Source: JAGNLA01 sp964639885 (lineage in GTDB: Bacteria > Caldisericota > Caldisericia > JAAYUI01). Taken from it: a DNA stretch of 29,950 bases. The notes under the pieces are model-generated. The model was not told the origin of the DNA, ran no database searches, and saw only the letters and a program-made list of their open reading frames with translations. The position numbers and the translations under genes were made by a program. Of the stretch, positions 6,977-15,959 are shown piece after piece (position 1 is the first letter of the stretch; every line of letters begins with the position of its first letter). The stretch is taken from positions 1 to 29,950 of the forward strand of contig CAZXEH010000024.1 in NCBI GenBank assembly GCA_964639885.1, given 5' to 3'.

Positions 6977-7648
6977 ATGATGACTCTCGAAGAAACCCTT
7001 TGTTTGCTTGAGTCGCTTGCGTCCAACAAAAATATAGAAGGGATGAAGCATTTTGGCATTCAAGGGGCGAAGATGCTTGGAATCTCAGTCACAAAGCTGC
7101 GGGAGGTGGCCAAAAAAATCAAGACCGACCACACTCTTGCGCTGGAGTTGTGGGCAACAGGAATTCACGAAGCAAGGATTCTTGCCTGCCTCATTGACGA
7201 CATCAAGCTGGTGACGCCTGAACAGATGGATGCCTGGGCCATGGATTTCGACTCGTGGGACGTTTGCGATCAAGCTTGCAACTCACTTTTTTACAAGCAC
7301 CCAAAGGCTTGCGACAAGATTTTTGAATGGGCTGCTCGTGAGCCTGAGTTCGAAAGGCGCGCCGGTTTTGCTCTCATGGCCTGTTACGCCTGGCACGACA
7401 AGAAGGCGCCTGATGAGAAGATTTCAGAGTTTTTGCCCCTCATTGAAAAATACGCCTTTGACGACAGAAATTTTGTTAAAAAGGCTGTGAACTGGGCTCT
7501 CAGGCAGATTGGCAAGCGAAACCGCAATCTTTGTGTGCTTGCTCTCGACAGTGCACGGCAAATCCAGCAACAAGCCTCAAAATCAGCAAAATGGATTGCA
7601 TCCGATGCCGTCAGGGAACTGGAAGCAAGGCTGCCGGAATTAGACTGA
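6977..7648 (+). CDS. DNA alkylation repair protein, AlkD-like
   Basis: AlkD-family glycosylases are all-helical HEAT-like proteins that remove alkylated purines. The 223 residues include GISVTKLREVAKKI, the HEARILACLIDD repeat, FDSWDVCDQ with Trp94 and Asp98 spaced as the Bacillus AlkD Trp109/Asp113 pair, Arg127/128, and FVKKAVNWALRQIGKRN with Trp173, a family hallmark. The match of the catalytic Asp and aromatic residues supports activity. It ends the Nudix-DUF2461-flavodoxin operon, and its last 9 nt overlap the convergent hydrolase. ATG ATG at 6977/6980 leaves the start uncertain by one residue. Confidence 0.9.
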   Translation: MMTLEETLCLLESLASNKNIEGMKHFGIQGAKMLGISVTKLREVAKKIKTDHTLALELWATGIHEARILACLIDDIKLVTPEQMDAWAMDFDSWDVCDQACNSLFYKHPKACDKIFEWAAREPEFERRAGFALMACYAWHDKKAPDEKISEFLPLIEKYAFDDRNFVKKAVNWALRQIGKRNRNLCVLALDSARQIQQQASKSAKWIASDAVRELEARLPELD

Positions 7649-8422
7649 ACCGTTGATTTCCCTGACCAGCAATTCGTAAAACCTGTCTTTTGCCTCAACC
7701 TCGCCCCAGGGTTTGTGGCCACAGTTTTTCAGAAGGATAAACCTGAAGTCTTTCAGCGTTTTTTGAAGTGGTAGCTTTACACCGTCAGCTGGGTGCGGGT
7801 CGTAGTCGCCATGAATTGCCACAACCGGACATCTGATGCGTTCACCAACCCTGAGCAATTCACCGCTTTTCCTTAATTCTGATGCCTGAGGCCAGATACC
7901 TTGGTAAATGTCTTGTCGAACTTCAACGTCGCAATTTTGTTCAGGAACGGGCTTGAACGAATCGGCTTTGGAAATGAGCTGTCCAAATCTTTCCAGCACA
8001 TCGCTTTTCCCGTCGCTCAATTGGTCGAGAAGCTTTTGCGCTTCCTGTCTTTCTTGTCTGTTCAACCTTCCAAGGCGTGTATCCATCATGCCCTTTGTGT
8101 ATTCCTCCTCGAAAGGCCCGCTTGAAACCAGAATCAGTTTTGTGACAAGCAAAGGAAAGGTTGCTGCAAAGATGAATGACAGCCACGCACCCCAGGAGTA
8201 TCCAACAAGAATTGCCGGAAGCGAAGCACTTTGCTCAAGGGTTTCCTGCAGTTCCTGAACCTGGCCGTCAATTGTTTTGGCAGTCTGAAGCGGTTCCAGA
8301 ACTCCAAAATATTTTGAAAGTTCGATTGCCACGGGTTTCATCTCACCAGCCGCACCAGGCCCACCGTGGATCAGTGCCGTATTGTAAGGTTTGTTACCGT
8401 ACTTTCTGAGGTTGTCTGACAT
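7640..8422 (-). CDS. Alpha/beta-fold hydrolase
   Basis: The 260-residue protein has the oxyanion motif HGGPG (19-23), nucleophile elbow GYSWG (74-78, Ser76), an acid in HGDYDPHP (probably Asp208) and His236 in NCGHKPWG, so the catalytic triad is complete. HGGPG is common in proline-iminopeptidase-like and related hydrolases; the substrate cannot be told. There is no signal peptide. It is convergent with, and overlaps by 9 nt, the AlkD gene. No Shine-Dalgarno site precedes the ATG; a weak -10 (TATCCT, 8431-8436) ends 8 nt before it, again a leaderless layout. The 8423-8672 gap holds only this and the next promoter. Confidence 0.88.
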   Translation of the reverse strand: MSDNLRKYGNKPYNTALIHGGPGAAGEMKPVAIELSKYFGVLEPLQTAKTIDGQVQELQETLEQSASLPAILVGYSWGAWLSFIFAATFPLLVTKLILVSSGPFEEEYTKGMMDTRLGRLNRQERQEAQKLLDQLSDGKSDVLERFGQLISKADSFKPVPEQNCDVEVRQDIYQGIWPQASELRKSGELLRVGERIRCPVVAIHGDYDPHPADGVKLPLQKTLKDFRFILLKNCGHKPWGEVEAKDRFYELLVREINGSV

Positions 8423-8635
8423 TATTGTTCAGGATACTCATCGGGTGTCAAAATTCCAGTTATAAGACATCCATTCTCATGAGGTGATATTTTTCAAGCT
8501 TGATGCTTCAGGGAAAGCAAATTCCCTCCCATAAATCGTCGTTACAAAATGCAACAGTGCGCTGGCCACCGATTCCTAGATTGCATAGATCAAATGGGGT
8601 TTTATTCCAAATCGAGGTTGAGGAGTAAAAAATAT

Positions 8636-8664
8636 TTGGACTTTTGAACTACTTCTGGTAAAAT
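8636..8664 (+). promoter_or_regulatory. Promoter of the M6 protease gene
   Basis: TTGGAC (8636-8641), 17 nt, TAAAAT (8659-8664), ending 8 nt before the ATG at 8673. No Shine-Dalgarno site fits in that space, so the message is probably leaderless. Confidence 0.6.
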
Positions 8665-8672
8665 GTTTCCAA

Positions 8673-10442
8673 ATGAGAAAAGCCTGCCTTTTTATGATCT
8701 TGTCGGCAATTTTGCTTCAGATTGCAATCCCGTGCCCCAAACCTGCTTATGCAATTACGGATTTTGGAAAATATTGCAGTGATCTTGGACAATATCTCAA
8801 GAAACATGATGGCAAAATCCCTCAGGTTCCACAAAACCCTGCAACCGCCACGAAAACGTGGACTAAGGCAAAAATTCTTGTCTGCCTCTTCGAGTTTCCG
8901 GACGTAAAACCTCAGCTTGATCCAGAATTCCTCATCTCGAGAATCTCAGGTTTCGGTGCCACAGAACCCAGCCTTGAGGAATATTTCCATATTACAAGCG
9001 GTGGAAATTTTGACATCGATTTCGGCCCCGGAGTAAAACCGGTGTGGCTTAAAATGCCAAGAGGTATCGCCAGCTATGGAACATCGATGAAAACATGCGA
9101 CATACCAGGCGTGCTCTACGACAGCATGAAAACAGCCTGGGAAAGTGGGCTTGCACCGGAGGATTACGACCTGGATGGCAACGGAATGCCTGAGTTTTTC
9201 ATCATGATTTTTGGTGGGAACTCTTGGACGACTGGTGGAAACGTCCCGGGTGACTTCATGTCTGGTTTCAACGGCCTGAACTGGATAATGGTGGGCGAGG
9301 ATGTCTTAAAGAACAACAAGTACGATCTCAAGTTTTCACCCATCACCCTTTTCCACGAGTTCTCGCACTGCATCGGAATCTGGGATTTGTACGACCATAC
9401 CTACAAAAACTACAGCCCTGTGGGTGGCTGGGACATCATGGGCGACGGTGTCTGGCTCGGATACTGCGGGATGAACGCATTCAACCGTGAAAAACTTGGC
9501 TGGCTCAACATTAGGGACGTAAAGGATCCCGGCATTTACGAGCTTGACAATCTGGACAGCGAAAGCGGGACAAAATGTTTGAGGATTCCGATTCCTGACA
9601 GTGCTGACGAGTTCATCCTGGTTGAAAACCGGCAGCGGGTGGACAGGGGATATTGCAAAAGCAGCCCGGGTTCAGGGCTTGTTTTCTACCATCTGAACGG
9701 TCGCAAAAGCTACACAAATGAATACAACGATACCATAGCCTTTGAATCTCCAGGCATAAAAATGATCAATGCAAAACCGGCAAAGTTCCATCTCAACGCT
9801 TTCTTTTCACAAGACATTGGCAGAGACAGGCTTGATCTGAGCGTCTCATCTGATGTGGCTTCGTGGTTCACCGGCAAAAAGGAAGTTTCGCTCATATTCA
9901 AAAACATCTCCAAGATAGGTGAGAAGATGAGCTTCGAGCTCGAATACCAGAGACCGATACAGCCAACCATTGAAGTCCAGAAGGCGCTTGATTTTGGGGT
10001 CGTGAGAATGGGCCAGATGAAGATCATGCCTCTCAATTTTTACTTCACAGGCAAAGGCGGAGTCAGGATTGATCTCGAAAAGGATGCTGACTGGCTCGAC
10101 ACGAACATGAACAATTTTGTTGGCAAGGACACAAACGTTGATGTGATAATAGATGCAAGGCAACTTTCACCCGGAGCCTACAAGGCAAGGATCAAGTATG
10201 TCAACGACTTCAAATCCGGAGCAGTCGATGTTGCCGTAGAAATCCGCTCAATTATGGGCGACACCAACTCCGACCTTGTTGTCGACGAAAAGGATATTGA
10301 GATTTTCTTCGGCTGTTACGGGGCAAAGTCAGACGAGATCAGCTATCAGGCCGAGTGCGACTTCAATGACGACAACATGATCGATTTTGACGATTTCTGC
10401 CTGCTTGCCAAGTATTTTGGAAAAGATGTGAGGAAGCAATAA
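8673..10442 (+). CDS. Secreted M6-family metalloprotease with BACON-like and dockerin-like domains
   Basis: The 589 residues start with a signal peptide ending near PAYA (about residue 27). The catalytic domain has DYDLDGNG (about 167) and the metzincin-type zinc motif HEFSHCIGIWD (His228, Glu229, His232, Asp238), then GGWDIMGDG as the Met-turn region and FNREKLGWL, all as in immune-inhibitor-A-like M6 proteases. Residues about 430-525 form an Ig/BACON-like beta domain (LDFGVVRMGQ ... DWLD ... LSPGAYKARI). The last 60 residues have two dockerin-type calcium loops (GDTNSDLVVDEKD and DFNDDNMIDFDD). It is predicted to be exported and to cleave proteins outside the cell. No cohesin partner is seen. 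A related gene follows after 39 nt. Confidence 0.92.
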   Translation: MRKACLFMILSAILLQIAIPCPKPAYAITDFGKYCSDLGQYLKKHDGKIPQVPQNPATATKTWTKAKILVCLFEFPDVKPQLDPEFLISRISGFGATEPSLEEYFHITSGGNFDIDFGPGVKPVWLKMPRGIASYGTSMKTCDIPGVLYDSMKTAWESGLAPEDYDLDGNGMPEFFIMIFGGNSWTTGGNVPGDFMSGFNGLNWIMVGEDVLKNNKYDLKFSPITLFHEFSHCIGIWDLYDHTYKNYSPVGGWDIMGDGVWLGYCGMNAFNREKLGWLNIRDVKDPGIYELDNLDSESGTKCLRIPIPDSADEFILVENRQRVDRGYCKSSPGSGLVFYHLNGRKSYTNEYNDTIAFESPGIKMINAKPAKFHLNAFFSQDIGRDRLDLSVSSDVASWFTGKKEVSLIFKNISKIGEKMSFELEYQRPIQPTIEVQKALDFGVVRMGQMKIMPLNFYFTGKGGVRIDLEKDADWLDTNMNNFVGKDTNVDVIIDARQLSPGAYKARIKYVNDFKSGAVDVAVEIRSIMGDTNSDLVVDEKDIEIFFGCYGAKSDEISYQAECDFNDDNMIDFDDFCLLAKYFGKDVRKQ

Positions 10443-10481
10443 CAAGGCTTCTTCAAGTATTGGATGCTAGAGGGAGAGAAA

Positions 10482-12170
10482 ATGAGTTACAGGCTAAAAT
10501 CTTTTTTCAAGGTTATAGTGAGTGTGGTTTTGACCACTTCAATGCTATCTGGCAATTTCTCATTCGGGTTGGTCAGAGACGACGTAAAAGTTGTAAAAAT
10601 ATGTGTAATACCGGTATCCTTCACTGATTTGAAGCCTGTCACAAAGATTGATGTGATATATAAGGCTATCAAAGATTACAGCAATCCCGAGAGCGTTGTT
10701 TCATACATCAAGTCGGCCAGCGATGGCAGGATGAAACTCGATTTTGGCTCGTTTGACTTTACAAAGTGGTATGACATCGGGGTATCAGTCGAAAAGTATT
10801 ACGAAGACAACCGTAAAAGATATATGGATAACTCCCGGTTCAACGCTGATGTTGTAAAAATGGCCATCAAGCAGGGATTGAATCTGGGTGAATATGATGC
10901 TGACAAAAATGGTTACATTGACAATCTTGTAGTTATTATTCCAGGTTTTGCCAAGGAATTCGGCGGAAAATATTTTTATGATTATTTAAATAAATCAGAC
11001 AGTAACAATTATTTACACCTGCATGAAAACCCATTTGATGAAAAAACAAAATTAAAGCCTTTCTGGCAGCCATATAACATTCAAGCCTTTTTTCGTCTCA
11101 GCGCCAACATATATAACCTCGAAGACTTAAGCTATGAAATTCCAATCGGTGACTGGGATGTAACTTGCGACTCAAGGAGGCATAACAATGTAGGAATATG
11201 CTCGTTTAACCGTTACAAGCTTGGTTGGATGGATTTCTCCAAAATATCCGAACCGGGTGTCTACCAGATTGACGCACTCTGTGGTGACGGCACAAACAAG
11301 GGATACATGATAAAAATGCCAGGTTCTGAAGATGAATGGATTATTATTGAAAACAGGCAGAAGATAGGAATTGATTCACTGTTTGATGGTATTCCAAGTA
11401 CTGGTCTGGTGATGTATCACTATGACAATGGCAGACGATATGATGAGTATTTCAATTTCAAACATGATTGGCAAGGGTACGTTACCTGGGGATTGAAGGT
11501 CATGGACAGCGACACCAAAGACCTTTATCACTCCAAGGCAGTGTGGAGTCTGGACTCGGGTAAATCGGAGATGAACCAAAAAAACTGCAAGGACAATTTC
11601 CCCTTCCCAGTGAAGGACTACAAGGGTGTACATGTGGTGATAAAAAATATCAGCGCATCAGGGCCAAAAATGACTTTCGAGCTTGCTTATGAAAATACAT
11701 CAATGGATTATTTCACGGATGTCTCAGAGCTGGACTTTGGAAATGTAAGAAAAGGGATGCAGAAAACCATCCCCTGCAATTTCTTCAACTATTACGAAGA
11801 GAGCATCCTCCTCGAAGTAGTGCCAAAAAACAATTGGATCAAGGCAAATCCGGCAGTTGTTGAACTTGGGAAGGCTTCCGTTGATATAACAGTAAACAGT
11901 GAAATTATGCCAATGGGACAAAACTCTGGAAAACTTAACTACATCGGCCGGTCTTATGAAAAGACGATACCGGTGAAAGTCAACGTCACTGATTACGTTG
12001 GAGACGTCAACGGCGACGGCAAGGTTACCAGTGAGGATTTCGAAGTCTTCAAGACAGCCTATGGGTTGAAAAAGGGCGAGGAAGGTTTCATCGAGATGGC
12101 TGATTTTGATGATAACGGCATAATAGATTTGAATGACTTTTTTCTGTTTTCAAAATACTGGAGCAATTGA
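10482..12170 (+). CDS. M6-like secreted pseudoprotease (zinc site lost)
   Basis: This is a diverged paralogue of the previous gene with the same layout: signal peptide (MSYRLKSFFKVIVSVVL...), the YDADKNGYID segment, IGDWDV and FNRYKLGWM, a BACON-like domain starting LDFGNVRKGMQ, and a dockerin-like tail (GDVNGDGKVTSEDFE and DFDDNGIIDLNDF). Where the neighbour has FHEFSH, this protein has FFRLSA (203-208), and the third ligand region reads IYNLEDL, so the HExxHxxGxxD zinc motif is gone. The frame is intact over 562 residues, which argues for a selected non-enzymatic role such as binding or regulating the active paralogue. I use ATG 10482 because AGGGAGAG lies just upstream; an in-frame ATG at 10464 has none. 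It is more AT-rich than the neighbour. Confidence 0.88.
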   Translation: MSYRLKSFFKVIVSVVLTTSMLSGNFSFGLVRDDVKVVKICVIPVSFTDLKPVTKIDVIYKAIKDYSNPESVVSYIKSASDGRMKLDFGSFDFTKWYDIGVSVEKYYEDNRKRYMDNSRFNADVVKMAIKQGLNLGEYDADKNGYIDNLVVIIPGFAKEFGGKYFYDYLNKSDSNNYLHLHENPFDEKTKLKPFWQPYNIQAFFRLSANIYNLEDLSYEIPIGDWDVTCDSRRHNNVGICSFNRYKLGWMDFSKISEPGVYQIDALCGDGTNKGYMIKMPGSEDEWIIIENRQKIGIDSLFDGIPSTGLVMYHYDNGRRYDEYFNFKHDWQGYVTWGLKVMDSDTKDLYHSKAVWSLDSGKSEMNQKNCKDNFPFPVKDYKGVHVVIKNISASGPKMTFELAYENTSMDYFTDVSELDFGNVRKGMQKTIPCNFFNYYEESILLEVVPKNNWIKANPAVVELGKASVDITVNSEIMPMGQNSGKLNYIGRSYEKTIPVKVNVTDYVGDVNGDGKVTSEDFEVFKTAYGLKKGEEGFIEMADFDDNGIIDLNDFFLFSKYWSN

Positions 12171-12279
12171 TTCTGGAAAAACCAAAAAAATCTTCTGTAG
12201 TTAGAGGCTCTTTGGCCAGATTGTAAACAATTTGAAATAATTTGTTGTTTTCAAAGGTACCAAATTATTATTTTCTGGT

Positions 12280-12306
12280 TATAATGACAATATAAACAAT
12301 AGGAGG
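12280..12306 (+). promoter_or_regulatory. -10 element and Shine-Dalgarno of the membrane-protein gene
   Basis: A perfect TATAAT (12280-12285) is followed by AGGAGG (12301-12306), 7 nt before the ATG at 12314. No good -35 is seen. This gene has a true leader, in contrast to the leaderless-looking genes here. Confidence 0.6.
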
Positions 12307-12313
12307 TCTGACC

Positions 12314-13108
12314 ATGAAAGACTGGTTTGTAAAAAACATTGCGTATTTCCTGATCGGATTCGTTACGATGGCTGTGGCCGTCTACATATATCTGATTGCA
12401 AACAACCAGAGGGCAATGGTTGTTTTTGGTGATGCAACACAACTGCTGATCGCACTTTTTGCCGGAATCTCGATCCCGTTCCTGTTCGGCCAGAAAGAGT
12501 TCAGGGACACGATCCAGACCCAGCCGTGGATGTTCATCGGTGCCGGTTTCATTGCCTGGGCGATCGGGCAGGCGTATTGGTCTTACCAGGAAATCGTACG
12601 TCATATTGATATGGCGGTGGTCAATTACAGCAAGGCCGACATCGGTTTCCTTCTCCTGTATCCGCTGGTAATCATCGGCATAGTCATCCAGAGGAGCAGA
12701 CTTGGAAAACTCAAGATGCCTCCATGGTGGCTTGTTGGTTCGCTAGTGATTTTCTCTGGACTGATGGTGTATATGACCTGGGGAACGCTTATTCAGGCAT
12801 ATGGCTCCGGTGACATGATCTGGTTCATCACGCAAACCCTCTATCTCCTTGGAGACATAACCATCGTTATCGGTTGCGCACTTGTTGCCTGGCGTACAAG
12901 GGGCGGAATCATTTCAGCGGCATGGACAATCCTGCTGGCCAGCTTCACGGTTTTTGCCTTTGGAAACCAGTTCTACAACTTCTACAACGCCCTTCTCGGC
13001 GAAAACTACAGAACCGGCAACCTCATCGACTTGACCTGGATTCTTGCCTTCATAATTGCGTGGGTAGGTGCAAACGTATTCCACACAATGCTCAGGGAAC
13101 AGAACTGA
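12314..13108 (+). CDS. Multi-pass membrane protein, function unknown
   Basis: The 264-residue protein has about seven or eight hydrophobic helices. Between them are polar loops such as GQKEFRDTIQTQP, YWSYQEIVRHIDMAVVNYSKAD and RSRLGKLKMP. The pattern of W-rich helices with GQAYWSYQEI followed by SKADIGFLLLYPL resembles the membrane input regions found at the N-terminus of some GGDEF and histidine-kinase proteins, but here nothing follows it, so it is a free-standing version. That likeness is an impression, not a family match. It has a strong ribosome site and its own terminator, so it is probably a single-gene unit. Confidence 0.8.
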   Translation: MKDWFVKNIAYFLIGFVTMAVAVYIYLIANNQRAMVVFGDATQLLIALFAGISIPFLFGQKEFRDTIQTQPWMFIGAGFIAWAIGQAYWSYQEIVRHIDMAVVNYSKADIGFLLLYPLVIIGIVIQRSRLGKLKMPPWWLVGSLVIFSGLMVYMTWGTLIQAYGSGDMIWFITQTLYLLGDITIVIGCALVAWRTRGGIISAAWTILLASFTVFAFGNQFYNFYNALLGENYRTGNLIDLTWILAFIIAWVGANVFHTMLREQN

Positions 13109-13130
13109 CACTTTTGATCTTGCTCAAATC

Positions 13131-13160
13131 AAGCCGCCCCCCTTCAAAGGGCGGTTTTTT
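13131..13160 (+). terminator. Rho-independent terminator after the membrane-protein gene
   Basis: CCGCCC (13134-13139) pairs with GGGCGG (13149-13154) and is followed by six T. The rest of 13161-13332 is non-coding; a GGGGTT-GTTTT-AACCCC hairpin (13255-13271) lies in the rocD leader region. Confidence 0.88.
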
Positions 13161-13332
13161 ATTGGCAAGCAAAATTAAGTACGGGTGAAACCAAAGACAT
13201 GCACATTCAAGATGATTTTGAAAACTACGGTTTTTACCCATCATTACAGGGCTGGGGGTTGTTTTAACCCCAAGTTCCCCTTACACTTTAAATATAAAAA
13301 TCGGTAACGGATAAATCCCCAGGAGGAAGAAA

Positions 13333-14532
13333 ATGCTTAGTTCGGTTGATCTGATGAATGTCGAGCGCAAATACGGCGCAAACAACTATGAATCGGTGGA
13401 AGTCGTGCTCTCGAAGGGCAAAGGCGTCTGGGTGTGGGATGTTGAAGACCACAAGTACATGGACTGCCTCTCCGCCTATTCGGCTGTAAACCATGGCCAC
13501 CTTCACCCGAAGATCATCGCTGCCGTCAAGGATCAACTCGATCGCATAACACTGACTTCAAGAGCGTTCTTCAACGACAAGCTCCCGCTGTTTGTCGAAA
13601 AAGTCTGCAAATTCACAGGCAAGGACATGTTCCTGCCGATGAACTCAGGCGCTGAAGGCGTTGAAACCGCCATCAAGACCATGAGGAAGTGGGGTTATGA
13701 GGTCAAGGGAATTCCGGCAGAAACAGGCGAAATCATCGTCATGAAAGACAACTTCCACGGAAGGACGACCACAATCATCAGCTTCTCAACCGATGCAGGA
13801 TCGCACGACAATTTTGGCCCATTCACGCCTGGCTTCAAGATCGTTCCGTACAATGACGTGAAGGCAATTGAAAACGCAATAGGCAAGAACACAATCGGCG
13901 TAATGCTTGAACCGATCCAGGGCGAGGCAGGCGTTGTGGTTCCAGACGACGGTTTCCTCACGGCCGTTTCAAAGCTCTGCAAGCAGGCAGGCATCCTCTT
14001 CTGTGCTGACGAAATCCAGACCGGATTTGGCAGGACAGGCAAGAGATTCTGCTGTGACCATGAAAATGTTGTTCCAGACATCTTCATTCTTGGCAAGGCT
14101 CTCGGTGGAGGCATCATGCCGGTTTCAGGCGTTGCTGCAAACAGGGACATTCTCGACGTGATCAAGGCTGGCCAGCACGGCTCAACCTTTGGTGGAAACC
14201 CGCTTGCCTCAGTTGTCGGCATGGCTGCCATCGATGTGCTGCAGGAAGAAAAACTCGTGGAAAACTCACTGGCCATGGGCAATTATTTCATGGGCGAACT
14301 CAAAAAGCTGGTCGGCGACAAGATTGATTTGGTCAGAGGCAAAGGTTTGCTCGTGGGCATCAGGATCGCAGAAAAATATGGCAAGGCAAAGCCGTTCATC
14401 AAGGCTCTCAAGGCTGAAGGCATCCTCGCCAAGGACACACACGAAAGGATCATCAGGTTTGCCCCACCGCTTGTCATCACAAAGGAAGAGATTGACTGGG
14501 CGCTTGAGCGCATCAGAAAAGTGTTTGCATAA
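13333..14532 (+). CDS. rocD: Ornithine aminotransferase
   Basis: This PLP enzyme transfers the delta-amino group of ornithine to 2-oxoglutarate, giving glutamate semialdehyde, and links arginine/ornithine with proline metabolism. The 399 residues are the normal length. They show YSAVNHGHLHP (49-59), SGAEGVETAIK (105-115), FHGRT (141-145), EPIQGEAG (193-200), DEIQTGFGRTGK (226-237), the PLP lysine in GKALGGG (Lys255) and HGSTFGGNPL. The DEIQTG-RTGK and SAYSAVNHGH blocks are closer to RocD than to acetylornithine aminotransferase. AGGAGG lies 6 nt before the ATG, and a strong terminator follows, so it appears monocistronic. Confidence 0.95.
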   Translation: MLSSVDLMNVERKYGANNYESVEVVLSKGKGVWVWDVEDHKYMDCLSAYSAVNHGHLHPKIIAAVKDQLDRITLTSRAFFNDKLPLFVEKVCKFTGKDMFLPMNSGAEGVETAIKTMRKWGYEVKGIPAETGEIIVMKDNFHGRTTTIISFSTDAGSHDNFGPFTPGFKIVPYNDVKAIENAIGKNTIGVMLEPIQGEAGVVVPDDGFLTAVSKLCKQAGILFCADEIQTGFGRTGKRFCCDHENVVPDIFILGKALGGGIMPVSGVAANRDILDVIKAGQHGSTFGGNPLASVVGMAAIDVLQEEKLVENSLAMGNYFMGELKKLVGDKIDLVRGKGLLVGIRIAEKYGKAKPFIKALKAEGILAKDTHERIIRFAPPLVITKEEIDWALERIRKVFA

Positions 14533-14546
14533 GGTTTTGCTCACTC

Positions 14547-14575
14547 AAAGGGCGGTTTGAAACCGCCCTTTTTTT
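14547..14575 (+). terminator. Rho-independent terminator after rocD
   Basis: AAAGGGCGG (14547-14555), loop TTTGAAA, CCGCCCTTT (14563-14571), then a T run. Confidence 0.92.
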
Positions 14576-14591
14576 GTTTTTGACAGATTGT

Positions 14592-14597
14592 TATAAT
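14592..14597 (+). promoter_or_regulatory. -10 element of the lipoprotein array
   Basis: A perfect TATAAT ends 7 nt before the GTG start at 14605. The -35 region is only T-rich. It follows the rocD terminator directly, so the array probably starts its own leaderless transcript here. Confidence 0.6.
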
Positions 14598-14604
14598 CGA
14601 GTTC

Positions 14605-15471
14605 GTGAAAAGGTTTTTTACGGTCCTGGTTCTGATGGCGATGCTGAGCGCTTGCACAAGTCAACAGCAGTTTGCCAAATCAATCGATTGCGGGTTTTTC
14701 ACCATCAGTTATCCCGACACCTTCATTGCCTCTTCGGATGGTCAGAAAATCATGCTTACCGGTCAATTCGGAGTAACAATTGAGAGCAGGCAATATCAGG
14801 GGTTCAGCAACAAAGAGATTGAAGCAATAACCTCTGATGTCAAAAAACAGCTTGGTGGCGACCCAAAGATGTCGTCATCCCTCCGCTTTTCGGGCATGGA
14901 GGCACAAAGACTTTCCCTTGACACGAACGACGGAAGCAAAATCGCTTATGTGGTCTGGTCTGATAGGTGGGTTGGCACGGTCATTTCAAACGGAAAACTC
15001 ACAAAAGACCAGGCTGATATCATGGAAAAAATGATTCTGTCGATCTCGCTCAATGAAAACAAGACTGCAGCCAAAACTCAGGGCAAATATGATTCAAAAC
15101 TCTTCTCAATCAGTATACCGGCCGACTGGACGGGCAAGGTGATCAATCATACAACTTTGGAACTCTCCTATGATGACCTCTCAAAAGGCGTTGGCAAACT
15201 CACAGTCTATGCAGTCGAGCAACCCGGTTATGCAGATTCTGAGGCCTGGTCAAAAGACTTTGCCAAAGAGATGGGCTGGACCGTAAAGTTTGCCAGAATG
15301 CCAATCGGCAACGCAATCTTCACCACTTTCAAAAACACAGACGGCAATCTGGTAACCAGAATGTTTTGCTCAATCAGGGACAAAAAAATGGCAGTGATCA
15401 GCTTCACGGCCTCAAACCCGGAGATTGAGAAGTCAGCTTTGTCAATTGCGAAAGGGCTGGTGTTCAAATGA
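14605..15471 (+). CDS. Lipoprotein 1 of the array, two PsbP/DcrB-like domains
   Basis: GTG start; signal peptide with lipobox LSAC (Cys17). The mature part has two copies of an alpha/beta domain that recurs through the array. The first begins FFTISYPDTF (about 30), the second LFSISIPADW (about 167). Each shows the same order: a beta strand ending in YP or P-x-W, a strand-rich stretch, an acidic helix region and a closing strand near IAKGLVFK. This resembles Mog1/PsbP/DcrB-fold proteins, but I infer the fold from pattern only. It is predicted to be anchored in the envelope, role unknown. Its stop overlaps the next gene's ATG. Confidence 0.85.
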   Translation: MKRFFTVLVLMAMLSACTSQQQFAKSIDCGFFTISYPDTFIASSDGQKIMLTGQFGVTIESRQYQGFSNKEIEAITSDVKKQLGGDPKMSSSLRFSGMEAQRLSLDTNDGSKIAYVVWSDRWVGTVISNGKLTKDQADIMEKMILSISLNENKTAAKTQGKYDSKLFSISIPADWTGKVINHTTLELSYDDLSKGVGKLTVYAVEQPGYADSEAWSKDFAKEMGWTVKFARMPIGNAIFTTFKNTDGNLVTRMFCSIRDKKMAVISFTASNPEIEKSALSIAKGLVFK

Positions 15472-15959
15472 GAAAATCCTTTGCACTGTTCTTGGCAGTT
15501 CTTCTTCTTGCCTCGTGCACAAAAACCATCCCGAAAGAGCTGGGTCTGAAAAAAACAACCGATATGTTCACGGTTTACTACCCTGCTGGCTGGGAGGTAG
15601 CCGATGGTCTTGGAGGTGGAGTAACCATCACAAATCCCGACGGAACCATTGGTCTTCCGATTGGAGTACAGGCCTATCCTGGCGCAAAGAACAACGACGT
15701 AAACAGCATTCCTGAAATCCTTTCAATCTTCCAGAAGCCGACTCCGGATGGCAAGATGTGGATCAAAAGCATCTCAGGCCACAAGTGTATCTGGGCCGAG
15801 ACTGACCTTTTCGGCCAAAAGATTATCATGGCCTACGTCCCTCTTGACGACACGATCCTGACCATACAGACCCAGGCAAGGCAATCGGACGGAAAAGATG
15901 TCACACCAAAGGACCTCAACCTGGCAGAAATGATCATCGAAAATCTGGTGATAAAATGA
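15468..15959 (+). CDS. Lipoprotein 2 of the array, one PsbP/DcrB-like domain
   Basis: 163 residues with lipobox LASC (Cys17). A single domain copy begins MFTVYYPAGWEV (about 35), contains a GGGVTITNPDG turn and ends LAEMIENLVIK-like (AEMIIENLVIK), the closing strand shared with its neighbours. It is one of the two minimal members and the closest to a classic PsbP-like YPxGW start. It overlaps the genes on both sides by 4 nt (ATGA), so translation is coupled. Nothing suggests catalysis. Confidence 0.85.
   Translation: MRKSFALFLAVLLLASCTKTIPKELGLKKTTDMFTVYYPAGWEVADGLGGGVTITNPDGTIGLPIGVQAYPGAKNNDVNSIPEILSIFQKPTPDGKMWIKSISGHKCIWAETDLFGQKIIMAYVPLDDTILTIQTQARQSDGKDVTPKDLNLAEMIIENLVIK

Noticed and set aside
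13255..13271. Riboswitch or attenuator before rocD
   Set aside because: Only one short GGGGTT/AACCCC hairpin is seen, with no known riboswitch core and no alternative fold.
13695..14282. 195-codon minus-strand frame inside rocD
   Set aside because: It is a long antisense shadow caused by the codon use of rocD; the composition is Ser/Pro/Met-rich with no domain.
14580..14585. TTGACA as -35 of the lipoprotein array promoter
   Set aside because: It is only 6 nt from the TATAAT, far too close to work as a -35.
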